Source: Paenibacillus sp. FSL W8-0186 (GTDB taxonomy: Bacteria; Bacillota; Bacilli; Paenibacillales; Paenibacillaceae). From it: a stretch of 64,000 bases of DNA. Shown here one piece after another: positions 55,501 to 64,000 of this stretch. The notes beneath the pieces are model-generated. The model did no database searches. It was not told where the DNA came from and worked only from the letters and a program-made list of their open reading frames with translations. The translations under genes and the position numbers were made by a program. The DNA lies in NCBI RefSeq assembly GCF_037969765.1, contig NZ_CP150207.1:744001-808000 (forward strand), written 5' to 3'. Each line of letters starts with the position of its first letter. Positions within the stretch are counted from its first letter, which is position 1.

Positions 55501-55984
55501 GATCGCCAAGTACGACGGGATTGCGGCGATGGCGGCGAAGCTCGATGCGGTGCTGGAGCAGCACCAGGACGAGGAGAAGTGGCTGGAGCAGTTCATTGAG
55601 GCGCTCTATACCGAAACGATTACGAAAAAAGGCGCGCTCTACGTCTACGACCGCGATCCGGAGGAAGAGGCGTGGGAGCCATTCGCCAACTTGATGAAGA
55701 GCCGTAATTACGTGGAATACGAAGTGTTCACGCATTTCCGCGGCTTGGAGGAGAAGAACCGCAGCGCCTTGATGCGCAAGGCATCGCGCCGCGATGCAGA
55801 GCTGACGGCGAGCGAGGATATCGAGCCGCTGCTGCAGACGCTGGATGAGCTGGCCGAACGATTCCAAGAGGGGCGGGACTCGCTGGAATACGAGAAGGTG
55901 GAGCTGGCTAACGGGGAAGAGATGTACCAGTTCTACAGACAGGTCGCCGCGAAGCTGAACGATATTCGCAGAAGGTTGAAATAA
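52595..55984 (+). CDS. FtsZ/tubulin-like GTPase (Tubulin_2 / FtsZl family)
   Basis: This 1129-residue protein starts at the ATG at 52595 (GAGGAGG nine bases upstream). The N-terminal 400 residues are a tubulin/FtsZ-type nucleotide domain: NPILIIGLGGTGIDAL (33-47), FLAFETNEQD, and the signature GLSGGTGSG (186-194), which contacts GTP phosphates in FtsZ. The remaining 700 residues are mostly helical, with coiled-coil stretches. This organisation agrees with the Tubulin_2 family (also described as FtsZ-like families encoded beside vWA proteins and proposed to remodel membranes). It is not a cell-division FtsZ. It overlaps the next gene by 1 base. Confidence 0.85.
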   Translation: MKPVVREHIQQLDVSLGGGIVSDKIRVDTIDNPILIIGLGGTGIDALLRLKYQINRRFKLPEDPLSKKKREKPDNVEFLAFETNEQDRTKRYKGIGLDPINEFVLLSNPEIGGLLQNRSILEPYITDWLSPELSITDGMNGAAGVRQAGRLLLFTKINQVVQAIDKKIKTLSVGTNKKLMVFLLTGLSGGTGSGCFLDIAYIVRGIIERDHGSAGIDRVNTLGYLFTPDINLSNKSLSEHTREYIKKNGYAALKELDYWMNVDSRGERFKQQYGNILTVNSPLPPFNLCHLISATNTEGKLLENAYDYCMNVTAENITNFMASEEKQSGEEFAIHDYISNIRTNIAQMNKMYPANYEYNIIGASSAVLPIEEMTTYLAYRLFGKMEKMFQHAPSQEDVEKFARKLGIDLESMIKTFESRVPEPLPGYENSERLSFANVVKSQIVNMDTELEQTFLARAREEYIKAKKQLPGEVLEQFSEQIRRLFLHPEQGPFYVSRLIYTEKGFCLLKMLLSYIETLRENLLRIPRDIEAAQDQAHEKLGDAKSAFVSKEKKKNAYIEAKIHEYWLHADVERTEQMIEFYEDLYQLLNQENNRIYSVFTEILNALSSIFAKNGDILTSGEEQVDHKGNKTYYWNIVSVPDISSVVSGIMDKKDVDDLIRDFSLELLNNSNQWVKEQEIDIVSSISDFLTEKFGDLITKSMEDFLVIKYGQDESIEKFVERFIASKLDEEAVPVFHLSNSTGNLHFPSWGFVSVPVQAPSILKGIRNYQNNAVGKSHFTVKESEVKNRIFWLNTRNGVPLFVYTPLKVYEESYERTILDKEGIGRHLVQTDKNNWTYLPSPIPEKSWGDTYFNSRVQSYNSRVREEFAKALELKVIVEKDVDHNTSNRYSAVFTKPFDLESTLAAYDMRLDAPKPNLGEVKRAAVELRRLLAEGLPREGDKDIFGSINEELAKENLIRTPELIARVRQEIAKYDGIAAMAAKLDAVLEQHQDEEKWLEQFIEALYTETITKKGALYVYDRDPEEEAWEPFANLMKSRNYVEYEVFTHFRGLEEKNRSALMRKASRRDAELTASEDIEPLLQTLDELAERFQEGRDSLEYEKVELANGEEMYQFYRQVAAKLNDIRRRLK

Positions 55985-58407
55985 TGATCAGGCAGAAGCT
56001 GGAGCAGTTCGCCGCTGCCTATGACCGGGCGGAGGAGCGCAGCACAGGCCTGGGCGACGACCAGAGCAGCATTCATTATCCCGCAGTGTTTCTGTTTATA
56101 GGCGACAAGAGCAAAGAAGCCATTGAACCGATCATGCAGATGAACGAGAAAAAATGGGAGAACAGCGAGGGCCTGATCTATATTCACGCCGGGGCGGAGG
56201 ATGGTCCTGCCGCTGGCTCGGCGGGGATACCGGGCGGGGCCGGCTTGAACCAGTCCAGTACTCCTTCCTCACCACGTATGCTGCATTATCGCGTTCCGGT
56301 CACGGTAGAGGAGGGCTCGGCAGCGCCTGCCGCGCGCCGCGACATTTATCGGCAGTTCTATGAGGAAGCCGGGGGCCTGCCGGCGCTGAACCGGGTGCTG
56401 CGGCAGGCCAGCGGCGCTCTCGCCGAGTATGGGAGGCTGTACCCGTCCTTTGACCGGGTCCGCCTCTCGATCATTACGCGGGTCGATGACCCGCTTAATG
56501 TGTTTGTCCCGGAAATCACGCTTCTGGCTGAAGCGATTTTCCGGCAGTCGTTCAAGGCGGTGCAGCTTGATCTGTACGCTTTGATCAGCGAGCGTGAGGG
56601 AGCGGAGGCTTTCGGCTACAGCAGCTCGCTGGGCGTGGCATTTCTCCGCGAGCTGGAGCTGATGCAGGATTCGAACTACGAATTCAGCGCACCTCTTCAT
56701 GTGACGGAGGATGGCATCTCGATTCCAGTCACCCATTCGCCATCCCCGCTGTTCGATCTCGTCTATGTGCTGTCGGACCGGGATGAGCGGGGAATCGCCT
56801 CATTGAACGGCATGCAGAGCTGCTACGAGATCATCTCGCATATCAGCCTGCTGAAGAACAGGCATCAGAAGGAACAGGCCTGGGGCGCGAGCAACCCGGC
56901 TTACAATAATACTTCGTTCAAGAACAATATTATGACGGAGTCGGGGCGTCAGGGCTTAGTCTCCGCCGGGTTATCCCGGGTGAAGCGGCCGAACCAGTCC
57001 ATCGCCCTTGCTGTGCTCTATCACTTCTACCGCGGCCTGCTGGAGCGGATGAAGCAGGAGCCGCCGCTGACCGCTGCCGAGAAGCAGAGCTTCTTCGGCC
57101 TGGATGGAGCCGCTCTGGAGCGGGTGACGGCGAGCATGCTTCCTTCCGGGGAAGGCCTTGGCGAAATGCATGGCCTGATGACGAACGATGTCAGCTACGG
57201 GGCCGTGCGCAAGCTGTCGCTGAAGGAGGCGGAAGAGACGCTGTTCGGCGGCGGGGGCGAGGCGTTCTTCCGCCGTAATTTCGAGGAGGAGGCGGCTCGC
57301 CATTTGAAGGAATTCGAGGCGGCCAAATGGCTCGATCAGGCAGTGACGCGTTCGCTTGAACAGCGGCCGGATGTGCAAATTTATGCACTGGCCGCCTGGA
57401 CAGGCGACGGTGACGGGGATATGGGCGTTGCCGCCCACCTGCGCCACAGCCGCCGTGAAGCGGAGCTGCTGCTGTCTTCGGCGAAGGCCGAGTTGGAGCA
57501 GTTCCGCCAGGGCCGGGTGGAGGAGCAGTCTATTCCGCGCGTTCCGCTTATGGACCGGCATAATTTGCGCAGTCTGATCCGCTATTTGTTCGACAACGTG
57601 TATTCCCGCAAGCGGGACATTCTGCTACTGGAGATGCGGCTGAAGCTCATCGCTAAGCTGGAGGACGCTCTGCAGGCGCTGCATGGCCGGTACCGCGCCG
57701 AGATTGCGCAGCTGGAAGCGCTGGAGCGGGAGCTGCGGGATACGGCGCTGGGCAGCATCAAGACGGCGGACGATTATATCGGCCAGAACATCATGGAGTA
57801 TTACGAGCGGGTGACCGCCGATGTGATGGAGCAGTGGGAAGCCAAGCGGGGACGCCATGCGTTCTTTGCCGAAAGTGCTCTCGGCGACTCGCGCCGGTTG
57901 ATGGAGAACGGGCCGGAAGGGCTGACGGACCGGCTGATCGAGGTCTGCAAGCAGACGATCCTGGCCTCGCCGCTGTTCAAGCGGACGTTCGAGGAAGAGC
58001 TGCTCCAGCGGGCCAATGTGACCGTCGAGTACGGCAACAAGACGGTGCTGACCAAGGAGGAGCTGTTCAAGAAGCTGTACCGCATTCTGGAGGACAACGC
58101 CGCGATCCAGGCTCGTTTGTACGATTACACGCAGGAGCATCGCTACGAGGAGAAGTACGTGTTCGGCGATTATACGAGCGAACTCGTACGCCATATTTTC
58201 CAGGCAGACGAGACGTCGCGGATTTACAAGCTGGGTTGTGTGCATGAACAACGAAGCAGCGGCCTGGAGAAGCTCAACCTGATGGGCGGCTTCCACATTG
58301 AGGACTTGATGTATTACCTGAATGGAAAAGTCTATTATGAAACTTATTCGCAGAACGGTTATGAATTTCACGGAATAGACCGGGCTTTGCTGCCCAAGCT
58401 GCGTTAA
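55984..58407 (+). CDS. large partner protein of the tubulin-like GTPase
   Basis: This 807-residue cytoplasmic protein has no family I can name. The N-terminal third has a strand-helix pattern (HYPAVFLFIGDKSKEAI, VRLSIITRVDDPLNVFVPEITLLAE, VQLDLYALISE). The middle and end are long helices with coiled-coil character (LEQFRQGRVEEQ; LEDALQALHGRYRAEIAQLEALERELRD). Its start overlaps the stop of the tubulin-like gene (TAATG), implying tight coupling and probably direct interaction. An insert at about 60-95 is Gly/Ala/Ser-rich. It would be an adaptor or a filament regulator. Confidence 0.6.
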   Translation: MIRQKLEQFAAAYDRAEERSTGLGDDQSSIHYPAVFLFIGDKSKEAIEPIMQMNEKKWENSEGLIYIHAGAEDGPAAGSAGIPGGAGLNQSSTPSSPRMLHYRVPVTVEEGSAAPAARRDIYRQFYEEAGGLPALNRVLRQASGALAEYGRLYPSFDRVRLSIITRVDDPLNVFVPEITLLAEAIFRQSFKAVQLDLYALISEREGAEAFGYSSSLGVAFLRELELMQDSNYEFSAPLHVTEDGISIPVTHSPSPLFDLVYVLSDRDERGIASLNGMQSCYEIISHISLLKNRHQKEQAWGASNPAYNNTSFKNNIMTESGRQGLVSAGLSRVKRPNQSIALAVLYHFYRGLLERMKQEPPLTAAEKQSFFGLDGAALERVTASMLPSGEGLGEMHGLMTNDVSYGAVRKLSLKEAEETLFGGGGEAFFRRNFEEEAARHLKEFEAAKWLDQAVTRSLEQRPDVQIYALAAWTGDGDGDMGVAAHLRHSRREAELLLSSAKAELEQFRQGRVEEQSIPRVPLMDRHNLRSLIRYLFDNVYSRKRDILLLEMRLKLIAKLEDALQALHGRYRAEIAQLEALERELRDTALGSIKTADDYIGQNIMEYYERVTADVMEQWEAKRGRHAFFAESALGDSRRLMENGPEGLTDRLIEVCKQTILASPLFKRTFEEELLQRANVTVEYGNKTVLTKEELFKKLYRILEDNAAIQARLYDYTQEHRYEEKYVFGDYTSELVRHIFQADETSRIYKLGCVHEQRSSGLEKLNLMGGFHIEDLMYYLNGKVYYETYSQNGYEFHGIDRALLPKLR

Positions 58408-58430
58408 TCGCCTGCGTAGACTTGCTGTGC

Positions 58431-58466
58431 TCCCCCGGATGGCGTTAACGCCGTGCCGGAGGGGGT
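58431..58466 (+). terminator. hairpin inside the tubulin-system operon
   Basis: Stem CCCCCGG/CCGGAGGGGG surrounds an inner GGCGTTAACGCC palindrome. No T run follows, so it may adjust the amount of downstream message rather than end it. Confidence 0.5.
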
Positions 58467-58503
58467 TCGGCATATATAAAAATTGTAGGAAGGAAGTACG
58501 TGT

Positions 58504-59790
58504 ATGCAGCGTAAAATTAACTGGCTGTTGGTGCTGTTCAGCCTCATTGGCGGGGCCGTCGGATTCGTGATCGGCGAGGTGCTGCTGGGGCAGCTGTCCG
58601 GCCGGATGCCGGGAATTCTGCTCATTGGACTCTATTTCGGCATTCTCGCCCTTTCGATCGGCCTGTTCTGCCTGATTGCGGAAATGATTTCTCCGCGGCT
58701 GAACGGCTCTTCCTGGCGGCAAAGATATATGGGCACCTCCTGGAAGCTGCTTGTTCCGGCTACGCTTGTGATGCTGCTCCTGGCAGGGACGGCGTTCGAA
58801 TTCATTTATGAGCTGAATGTCGGCCGCGCCAAGACAGTGAAGGACATCGTGCTCATCATCGACAATTCCGGAAGCATGATGGAGACGGACCCGGACGATC
58901 TGCGCTATGAGGCGGCCAAATCGTTTGTGGATCAGATGGACAGCAGCAAGCAGGTGGCGATTCTTGTGTTCAATGACCAGCCCGAGCTGATCCAGCCTTT
59001 TATCCGCGTTCGCGACCAAGGGGTGAAGAGCGAGGTGCACGCCGTGATCGACGCACTGGAGCCGACGAATTTCGGTACGGATATCGCCCTGGCGCTGGAA
59101 TCGGGGATGGAGCAGATCAAAGGGCTGAACAGTTCCAGCGGGGCGATGGCGGTTCTGCTGTCCGACGGCTTCAGCGACGTGAATACGGCACAAGTGCTGG
59201 CCGATTACCGGAGCCGGGGAGTCGCTGTGAATACAGTGGGCCTGGGGTTAAGCCGGTATGGCAACTCCCAAGGAGCAACCCTGCTCAAGGAGATCGCGAG
59301 TGAAACAGGCGGCCGGTATTATGACGAAGCGGATGCGGCCAACCTTTCTTTTGTCTTCCAGCAAATATACGACAATCTGGACGAACGCACGCTGGTGACA
59401 GAGCGCACCGGATTGATGGCTCATAGCGCCTATTACATGATCCTGAGAATCGTGCTGATTCTGGCGCTTGGGGCGCTGCTGGGCTTGTCGCTGGGCCTCA
59501 TGTTCGATAACCGTTATTTAGCCAAAAGCTTCACGATCGGCGGTGCTGTTGCCGGTCTTCTGGCCGGTCTGCTGCTGGAGTTCGGCCTGAACGGCTCGGC
59601 TGTCGGCGATGCGCTGCTGCGGCTGCTGGCCTGCCTGATCCTGGCTGCGGTGATGACGGTGTTCACGGTCGTCGTGCCGATGCGCGAGAACGGAGCACGC
59701 ACCGGCATCCGCCGGAGAGGCGCCGCTGTCCGGGATGCGGCTGCAGGGTATACGGAGCCGGCGCGGGAGCGGCGCAGCAGAGGATTTTAA
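58504..59790 (+). CDS. polytopic membrane vWA-domain protein
   Basis: This 428-residue protein has three N-terminal membrane helices (about 8-28, 38-60, 82-103). A vWA domain follows (115-300) with an intact metal site: DNSGS (120-124), TNFGTD and LLSDGFSD. Three C-terminal helices (about 315-400) and a basic tail end the protein. With an odd number of helices before it, the vWA domain would face the outside. It complements the vWA protein at 50763 and may form the membrane base of the complex. Confidence 0.83.
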   Translation: MQRKINWLLVLFSLIGGAVGFVIGEVLLGQLSGRMPGILLIGLYFGILALSIGLFCLIAEMISPRLNGSSWRQRYMGTSWKLLVPATLVMLLLAGTAFEFIYELNVGRAKTVKDIVLIIDNSGSMMETDPDDLRYEAAKSFVDQMDSSKQVAILVFNDQPELIQPFIRVRDQGVKSEVHAVIDALEPTNFGTDIALALESGMEQIKGLNSSSGAMAVLLSDGFSDVNTAQVLADYRSRGVAVNTVGLGLSRYGNSQGATLLKEIASETGGRYYDEADAANLSFVFQQIYDNLDERTLVTERTGLMAHSAYYMILRIVLILALGALLGLSLGLMFDNRYLAKSFTIGGAVAGLLAGLLLEFGLNGSAVGDALLRLLACLILAAVMTVFTVVVPMRENGARTGIRRRGAAVRDAAAGYTEPARERRSRGF

Positions 59791-59820
59791 GGGATTTTAA
59801 AGGCATAAGGGGGCAGAGCA

Positions 59821-60468
59821 ATGCGTTTTATTGAAGCAGAGGAAGGCTTGCCGCTGATCACACAGCTGAGCTACAAGCTCGATGAGGATCAATGCCTGCT
59901 CCGCTGGCAATGGCCCGAAGGCCTGCAGGCGGTCTATATTGACGAGAGAGCGGCGGACCGGGGCCTGTACGGGGAGAGCGATCATGCCCCACAGCCCGGG
60001 GAGCTGAGGCTGTATACCCGCGAGGAGTACAAGGCGGCAGGCGGATACCGCGACCGGATCGACCAGGTCGGTCTGGTGCGCTATACCGTGTATGCCTGCA
60101 TCATGGAGCACGGGGAGAAGCTGCTCATTCGCCAGCCGGGGGCGGAGAATACGGTGGAGATCAGCACCGGACGGGCGAAAATCCGTTATTCGATCCGGCA
60201 GAAGAGCAGCCTGCTGCGCAAATACAAGACGGTGCAAATTTCGGTGCTCGCCGAGGTGGAGGTCCCTAAGGAAGCGTTATGTTATGTGAAAAAGCAGGAC
60301 AGCTATCCGGCCAGCATCGAGGACGGGACGGTGTACCCTTTTCTCCGGGATTTCCCGGCGGGCAGATCCACGCTGCCCGTTATCGAGGTCGGCAAGAACG
60401 ACTACGTGCGGCTGTTCTTTACGGACGGCCGCAAGTACGGCCGGTTCTTCGAGCTGATTCCTGAATAA
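59821..60468 (+). CDS. small beta-rich protein of the tubulin system
   Basis: This 215-residue protein is predicted to be mostly beta, with two or three sandwich-like repeats (YKLDEDQCLLRWQWPEGLQ; GRAKIRYSIRQKSS...TVQISVLAEVEVP; IEVGKNDYVRLFF). The fibronectin-III-like look of the first part (LRWQWPEGLQAVYI) is my impression only. It has no signal and no membrane helix, and is therefore cytoplasmic. Unknown family; position makes it a component of the same system, just before the GTPase gene. Confidence 0.6.
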   Translation: MRFIEAEEGLPLITQLSYKLDEDQCLLRWQWPEGLQAVYIDERAADRGLYGESDHAPQPGELRLYTREEYKAAGGYRDRIDQVGLVRYTVYACIMEHGEKLLIRQPGAENTVEISTGRAKIRYSIRQKSSLLRKYKTVQISVLAEVEVPKEALCYVKKQDSYPASIEDGTVYPFLRDFPAGRSTLPVIEVGKNDYVRLFFTDGRKYGRFFELIPE

Positions 60469-60494
60469 GCACCGCAAGCGAGGAGGAATGAACG

Positions 60495-61757
60495 ATGGGC
60501 TTGTTTGATTTGTTCAAGAGAAAACCGCAGGCCGAGCCGCGGCCGTTGTTTTACGATATTGTCTGCCCTTACTGCTTCAGCAAGTTCGCGCCGGACGATG
60601 TTGTCTTCCGGGCGACTCATTACCGCGAAGACGACGAGGATTACGCGCTGCGCGAGGACGAAGTGCTGAACAGATACCGGGAGCGGTTCGGACTGGACAT
60701 CGTCTATGACATGGAAGCCGTGCTGCGTCCCCAGGACGTTCCGCCGGAGCATCTGATTTATTCCGATCATGTCCTGATCGGGCTGAACGACCGTTATGGC
60801 GAGGTGACCCGGCGCAGGCTGTGCCCGAGCTGCCATAACGAGCTGCCGGTAACGGCGGGCAAAGTGCCGAGCAACATCATTTCGATCGTCGGCGCCTCCC
60901 AGGTGGGGAAATCCGTATATATGACCGCATTGATCCATACGCTGCAAAATACGACCGCCGATCATTTCGACGCGGCCTGCATGCCGCTGAATGCGGAGAT
61001 CAGCCGCAAGTTCCGTACGATGTACGAGGAGCCGCTGTTCGAGCGCGGAGACCTGCTGGCCTCCACGCAGAAGGAGAAAATGCAGGAGCCGTTTATTTTC
61101 CAATTCGTGTTCAAGGATGAGTCGAAGCCGCCGCTAACGCTGGTCTTCTTCGACGTCGCCGGGGAAGGGATGGTGGATCAGGACTATCTGGGCCTGCAGG
61201 GACAGCATATTAAAAATTCCTCAGCGCTGCTGTTTATGGTCGATCCGCTGCAGATTCGCTCGATCCGCGAGAAAATCCGCATCAATGTCGGCGACAAGCC
61301 GGGCGAATGGGTATCGCAATATGATGAACCGCGGGATGTCGTACTGACGATGTTCGGGGATTTCATCGCTTACGAGGATCAGGGCAAGACAGATATCCCG
61401 ACCGCCGTCGTACTTACAAAAAGCGATATGCTGCACGTCTTAAAGGACGAAGAGGGCGAGTATATCAAGTCGAACAGCAATATTTTTAACAATGCGGTGC
61501 ATCGCAAATATTTCAATTTGACCGAGTTCGAGAACATCGATGGGGAAATTCGCCGCTTCATTGAGAAGGTCGATCGCCCGTTCAAGGGTACGATGGACGT
61601 GTATTTCAAGGACACGGGCTATTTTGCCGTATCGGCGCTGGGCAGCAATCCAGTGGATCAGAAGCTGCAGGACGTGGTCCAGCCGATCCGCGTGGACGAA
61701 CCATTCATTTGGCTGCTGTACAAGCTGAAGTATATTGAGGGGAGAGAAATGTCTTGA
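60495..61757 (+). CDS. zinc-ribbon TRAFAC-type GTPase (DO-GTPase2-like)
   Basis: This 420-residue protein has a split zinc ribbon (CPYC at 24-27, CPSC at 110-113) and then a P-loop GTPase domain: G1 GASQVGKS (133-140), G3 DVAGEG, G4 TKSD. The presence of TKSD rather than NKxD, and the zinc ribbon, resemble the double-GTPase group known from predicted conflict systems, where a GAP1-type protein is its partner. It would act as a nucleotide switch in the complex. The last codons overlap the start of the next gene (TTGA). Confidence 0.8.
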   Translation: MGLFDLFKRKPQAEPRPLFYDIVCPYCFSKFAPDDVVFRATHYREDDEDYALREDEVLNRYRERFGLDIVYDMEAVLRPQDVPPEHLIYSDHVLIGLNDRYGEVTRRRLCPSCHNELPVTAGKVPSNIISIVGASQVGKSVYMTALIHTLQNTTADHFDAACMPLNAEISRKFRTMYEEPLFERGDLLASTQKEKMQEPFIFQFVFKDESKPPLTLVFFDVAGEGMVDQDYLGLQGQHIKNSSALLFMVDPLQIRSIREKIRINVGDKPGEWVSQYDEPRDVVLTMFGDFIAYEDQGKTDIPTAVVLTKSDMLHVLKDEEGEYIKSNSNIFNNAVHRKYFNLTEFENIDGEIRRFIEKVDRPFKGTMDVYFKDTGYFAVSALGSNPVDQKLQDVVQPIRVDEPFIWLLYKLKYIEGREMS

Positions 61758-64000
61758 GCATGAAGCGATCATCCCCCGATTTGATTCAGCAGCAGATTTA
61801 TACCCGGGAGCGCAGCGGGATTTTCCGGGCGACGGAAGGGTTTGACACGGTTGCGGCCTCAGACGGCCTGGATGCGGTGTTTATCAAAAAACAGCTGCAT
61901 CCGTTCTGCGGCTACGATGCGCCCGCGGAGCTCGTCTCCCGGGGCGAGAAGGATGATGCCAGCTATCCGCCTGCGATCCATCTGTTTCATACCGAGAGCG
62001 GCGATACGGTGCTGGGGCGCAGCGTGTATCAGTCGGCGGATTTCACCGGGCTGCGCAGCGCCTTCCTGACGCATAACTACATCATTCCGGCCGCGCGGCA
62101 GGATGAGATCGTCACTCATTACCGCGACTATGTTGAAGCAGCGTTTGCGGAGAGATACGTCCCGGAGATCGGCCGGCAGCTGCCGGAGCTTGAGCACATT
62201 CCGCAGAACCCGCGTTATGCGCAGGAGGGTCTGCCGCGCCTGATGGCCGAGAAGCTGCTGCATGAGCTGAAGCTGGACGAGAAAACCTTCAAGCGGCTGT
62301 TGTTCGCGGTCATGACCGCGGTAGGCGAGGGCCGGAAGAAGGTCTATGTCGCGCTGGACGTGCCGGCGGAGCAAATTTCAGCAGCGGCCTCCGCGCTCGT
62401 TCAGGTGCTGTACGCCTGCCTGCCGTTCGAGCAGCGCCGCCGCCTCGGCTTCATCACGTACGCGAAGGAGCCGCAGAGCCGCAAGTTCATCCATCTGCAA
62501 TTTGTGGAGCGCGGCAGCATTCGGCCAAATGACCGGGAAATTGAGAAGGACTATGTGTTTGATCTCGCCACCGGCCGCGCGCCGCAGGATGAGCTGGAGG
62601 AAGGAAGACAGCCGTATCTCGAAATGGTCTGGAAGGCGATCGGCGATTTGGAGCGGCTTCAGGCGTTCCACCGCTTCGCGGATGAGATGCTGGCGGGCAT
62701 GGAGCCGCAGCGGCGCCTGCTGCTGTCCAGCTATCATGAGCTGGCTGTGTTCTACCAGATCGAGGCCGGAAATTGGGACTTATACGAGGCTCATAAAATT
62801 ACCGTGCTGCGGGGCTTGCTGAGTTATTTGGAGCCTGCGGGCGCTTTGGAATCGCGTATCCGGCTGAACGATATTTTCCTGGCTGCGTTTGACCGGGAAT
62901 TCGATGCGGTGAAGCTGCGGAGCATGCCTGACCTGGCCGTCGTGGAATGCTTCAGGGACTACTATCGCCTGGAGAGCAGAAGCTATGGCATCAAGCTGAT
63001 CAATTATTTGATCTATGCGATCGGCAATGCGGTTATGGGGGACAAGCCCGACCTGGCCCGTTCGCTGTACGCTCTGGTGGAGAGCCAGCTGGAGATGAGC
63101 AAGACCTTTTTTGACCATGTTCTTAAAAATAGCGATCTGGAAAGCTCACTATTCGAGCCTTACATTCGCGCCAAGTTCGAGGAAGCGCTCGGGTCGCGGG
63201 AAGTGCTGAACGTGGTGCACGGCTGGGCCGTCGCCCATCCGGGCGTGCTGCGGAACGGAGCCTTCAAGGAATACGCGGTTGCGGCTCTGGCGGACAAGCT
63301 GAAGCAGGAGCAGCCGCTGCTGCCGGCGGTACATATGGCGCTGGAGCATATCCGCAAGTGGGGAAGAACCCCGGTGACGGATCGCGGCATGACCTTAGCC
63401 GATTCCGAGCTGGCGGAGGAACTGTCGCTTGCGGCCAAGCGGGTGCTGCTGGATGAGCTGGAGCTGGAGCAGCTGACCCGGGAACAAATTACAGGGGCGG
63501 AGTTTCTGGCTCGTCCGGATGCTTTTGCCGGGCTGCTGTTCGAGGGCAAGCAGCGCAATCATGTCGATATGCTGCAGGCGTTGTATGAATGGTTTGCCCA
63601 GCGCGAGGCTGCGGAGGATATTTTTGACGGTCTGCCTGCGGCGGACGTGGGGCGGCTGCAGAATTTGGGCAAAAAATGGCTGCAATCTACGGTGGATCTG
63701 GCCCATTTCGGCAAAATCGTGCTGGTCTTCTATGACACCACATCCGGGCAGGTCGATTATAAGGCGCTGCTGGATTACCTGCAGCGGAATGCGAAGGACC
63801 CGGAGCGGATTTACGAGTTCATGCTCTGGTCGCAGGGACAGCCGCAATTTGCCCATGGCCGCGGCATCGTTTCTGGCTATACGGCGGCGCTGCTGAATTA
63901 TTTCAAAACGCATGACCGGAACGCCTTCAAAAACAGGGACTACCGGACCCGCTATTTCGATAAAGCGGGAGCGCCATTGGCCGCCGTATTTGCCAAAATA
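61754..64000 (+). CDS. GTPase-associated protein 1 (GAP1)-like, open at window end
   Basis: At least 748 residues; the frame is open to the last base. A TTG at 61754 has GGAGAG seven bases upstream and overlaps the GTPase stop; an ATG at 61760 is the alternative start. The N-terminus (LIQQQIYTRERSGIFRATEG, FDTVAASDGLD, LHPFCGY) fits my recollection of the GAP1-N2 type domain. A strand-helix region with VYVALDVPAEQ and QRRRLGFITYAKEP follows, then long helical repeats. It is the presumed partner of the GTPase encoded just before it. Confidence 0.7.
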   Translation, partial: MSMKRSSPDLIQQQIYTRERSGIFRATEGFDTVAASDGLDAVFIKKQLHPFCGYDAPAELVSRGEKDDASYPPAIHLFHTESGDTVLGRSVYQSADFTGLRSAFLTHNYIIPAARQDEIVTHYRDYVEAAFAERYVPEIGRQLPELEHIPQNPRYAQEGLPRLMAEKLLHELKLDEKTFKRLLFAVMTAVGEGRKKVYVALDVPAEQISAAASALVQVLYACLPFEQRRRLGFITYAKEPQSRKFIHLQFVERGSIRPNDREIEKDYVFDLATGRAPQDELEEGRQPYLEMVWKAIGDLERLQAFHRFADEMLAGMEPQRRLLLSSYHELAVFYQIEAGNWDLYEAHKITVLRGLLSYLEPAGALESRIRLNDIFLAAFDREFDAVKLRSMPDLAVVECFRDYYRLESRSYGIKLINYLIYAIGNAVMGDKPDLARSLYALVESQLEMSKTFFDHVLKNSDLESSLFEPYIRAKFEEALGSREVLNVVHGWAVAHPGVLRNGAFKEYAVAALADKLKQEQPLLPAVHMALEHIRKWGRTPVTDRGMTLADSELAEELSLAAKRVLLDELELEQLTREQITGAEFLARPDAFAGLLFEGKQRNHVDMLQALYEWFAQREAAEDIFDGLPAADVGRLQNLGKKWLQSTVDLAHFGKIVLVFYDTTSGQVDYKALLDYLQRNAKDPERIYEFMLWSQGQPQFAHGRGIVSGYTAALLNYFKTHDRNAFKNRDYRTRYFDKAGAPLAAVFAKI

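Overview
The window looks like chromosomal DNA of a low- to mid-GC Gram-positive of the Paenibacillaceae, most likely Paenibacillus. This is inferred from gene content and style: a quinol oxidase qoxABCD operon with a lipoprotein subunit II, CsoR/CopZ, YdjO, YezD and CcdC-type proteins, strong AGGAGG-type ribosome sites with many TTG/GTG starts, and clean intrinsic terminators. No rRNA, tRNA or CRISPR array was found, and no complete insertion sequence.

Layout. 1-954 is the 3' part of a diaminopimelate dehydrogenase gene, followed by 1.5 kb of repeat-filled non-coding DNA. 2492-6320 is the qoxABCD terminal oxidase operon. 6570-18690 is an accessory island. It starts with an operon for a DcrB/EagR-like chaperone candidate, a VgrG-like spike, a pentapeptide-repeat protein, an Imm11-like protein, a DUF4280 PAAR-like protein and a second VgrG-like protein whose C-terminus carries a toxin. 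Partial toxin-tail copies, swapped toxin domains, several immunity genes and an IS3-family relic follow. 18748-24097 holds copper control (csoR-copZ) and assorted housekeeping genes. 24520-25040 is cspA-ydjO. 25470-31037 is a LuxR-type two-component system facing a three-gene ABC-2 exporter whose first permease is frameshifted. 31203-33460 holds a CcdC-like protein, an Rrf2 regulator and a 6-phosphogluconolactonase. 34345-37876 is a sulfate uptake cluster (sbp, cysT, cysW, yezD) behind a possibly structured leader; no CysA ATPase is in the window. 37995-46836 holds membrane proteins, a TSUP transporter with a DUF1634 partner, NAD(P)H-hydrate repair and oxidoreductases.

47664-64000 is a second large system that runs off the window. 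A divergent promoter region separates three minus-strand membrane genes (including a 49-residue microprotein) from a plus-strand operon: a secreted/anchored vWA protein, an 1129-residue FtsZ/tubulin-like protein, an 807-residue partner, a membrane vWA protein, a small beta-rich protein, a zinc-ribbon TRAFAC-type GTPase and a protein resembling GTPase-associated protein 1. Together they suggest a nucleotide-driven, membrane-linked assembly, perhaps for membrane remodelling or biological conflict.

Two features deserve caution. Four genes or gene copies are broken by small indels, and at three of these sites a run of five G stands where six would restore the frame. This could be true decay, slippage-based switching or uncorrected sequencing error. 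The island's gene functions rest on motif and layout recognition only, since no database search was possible.
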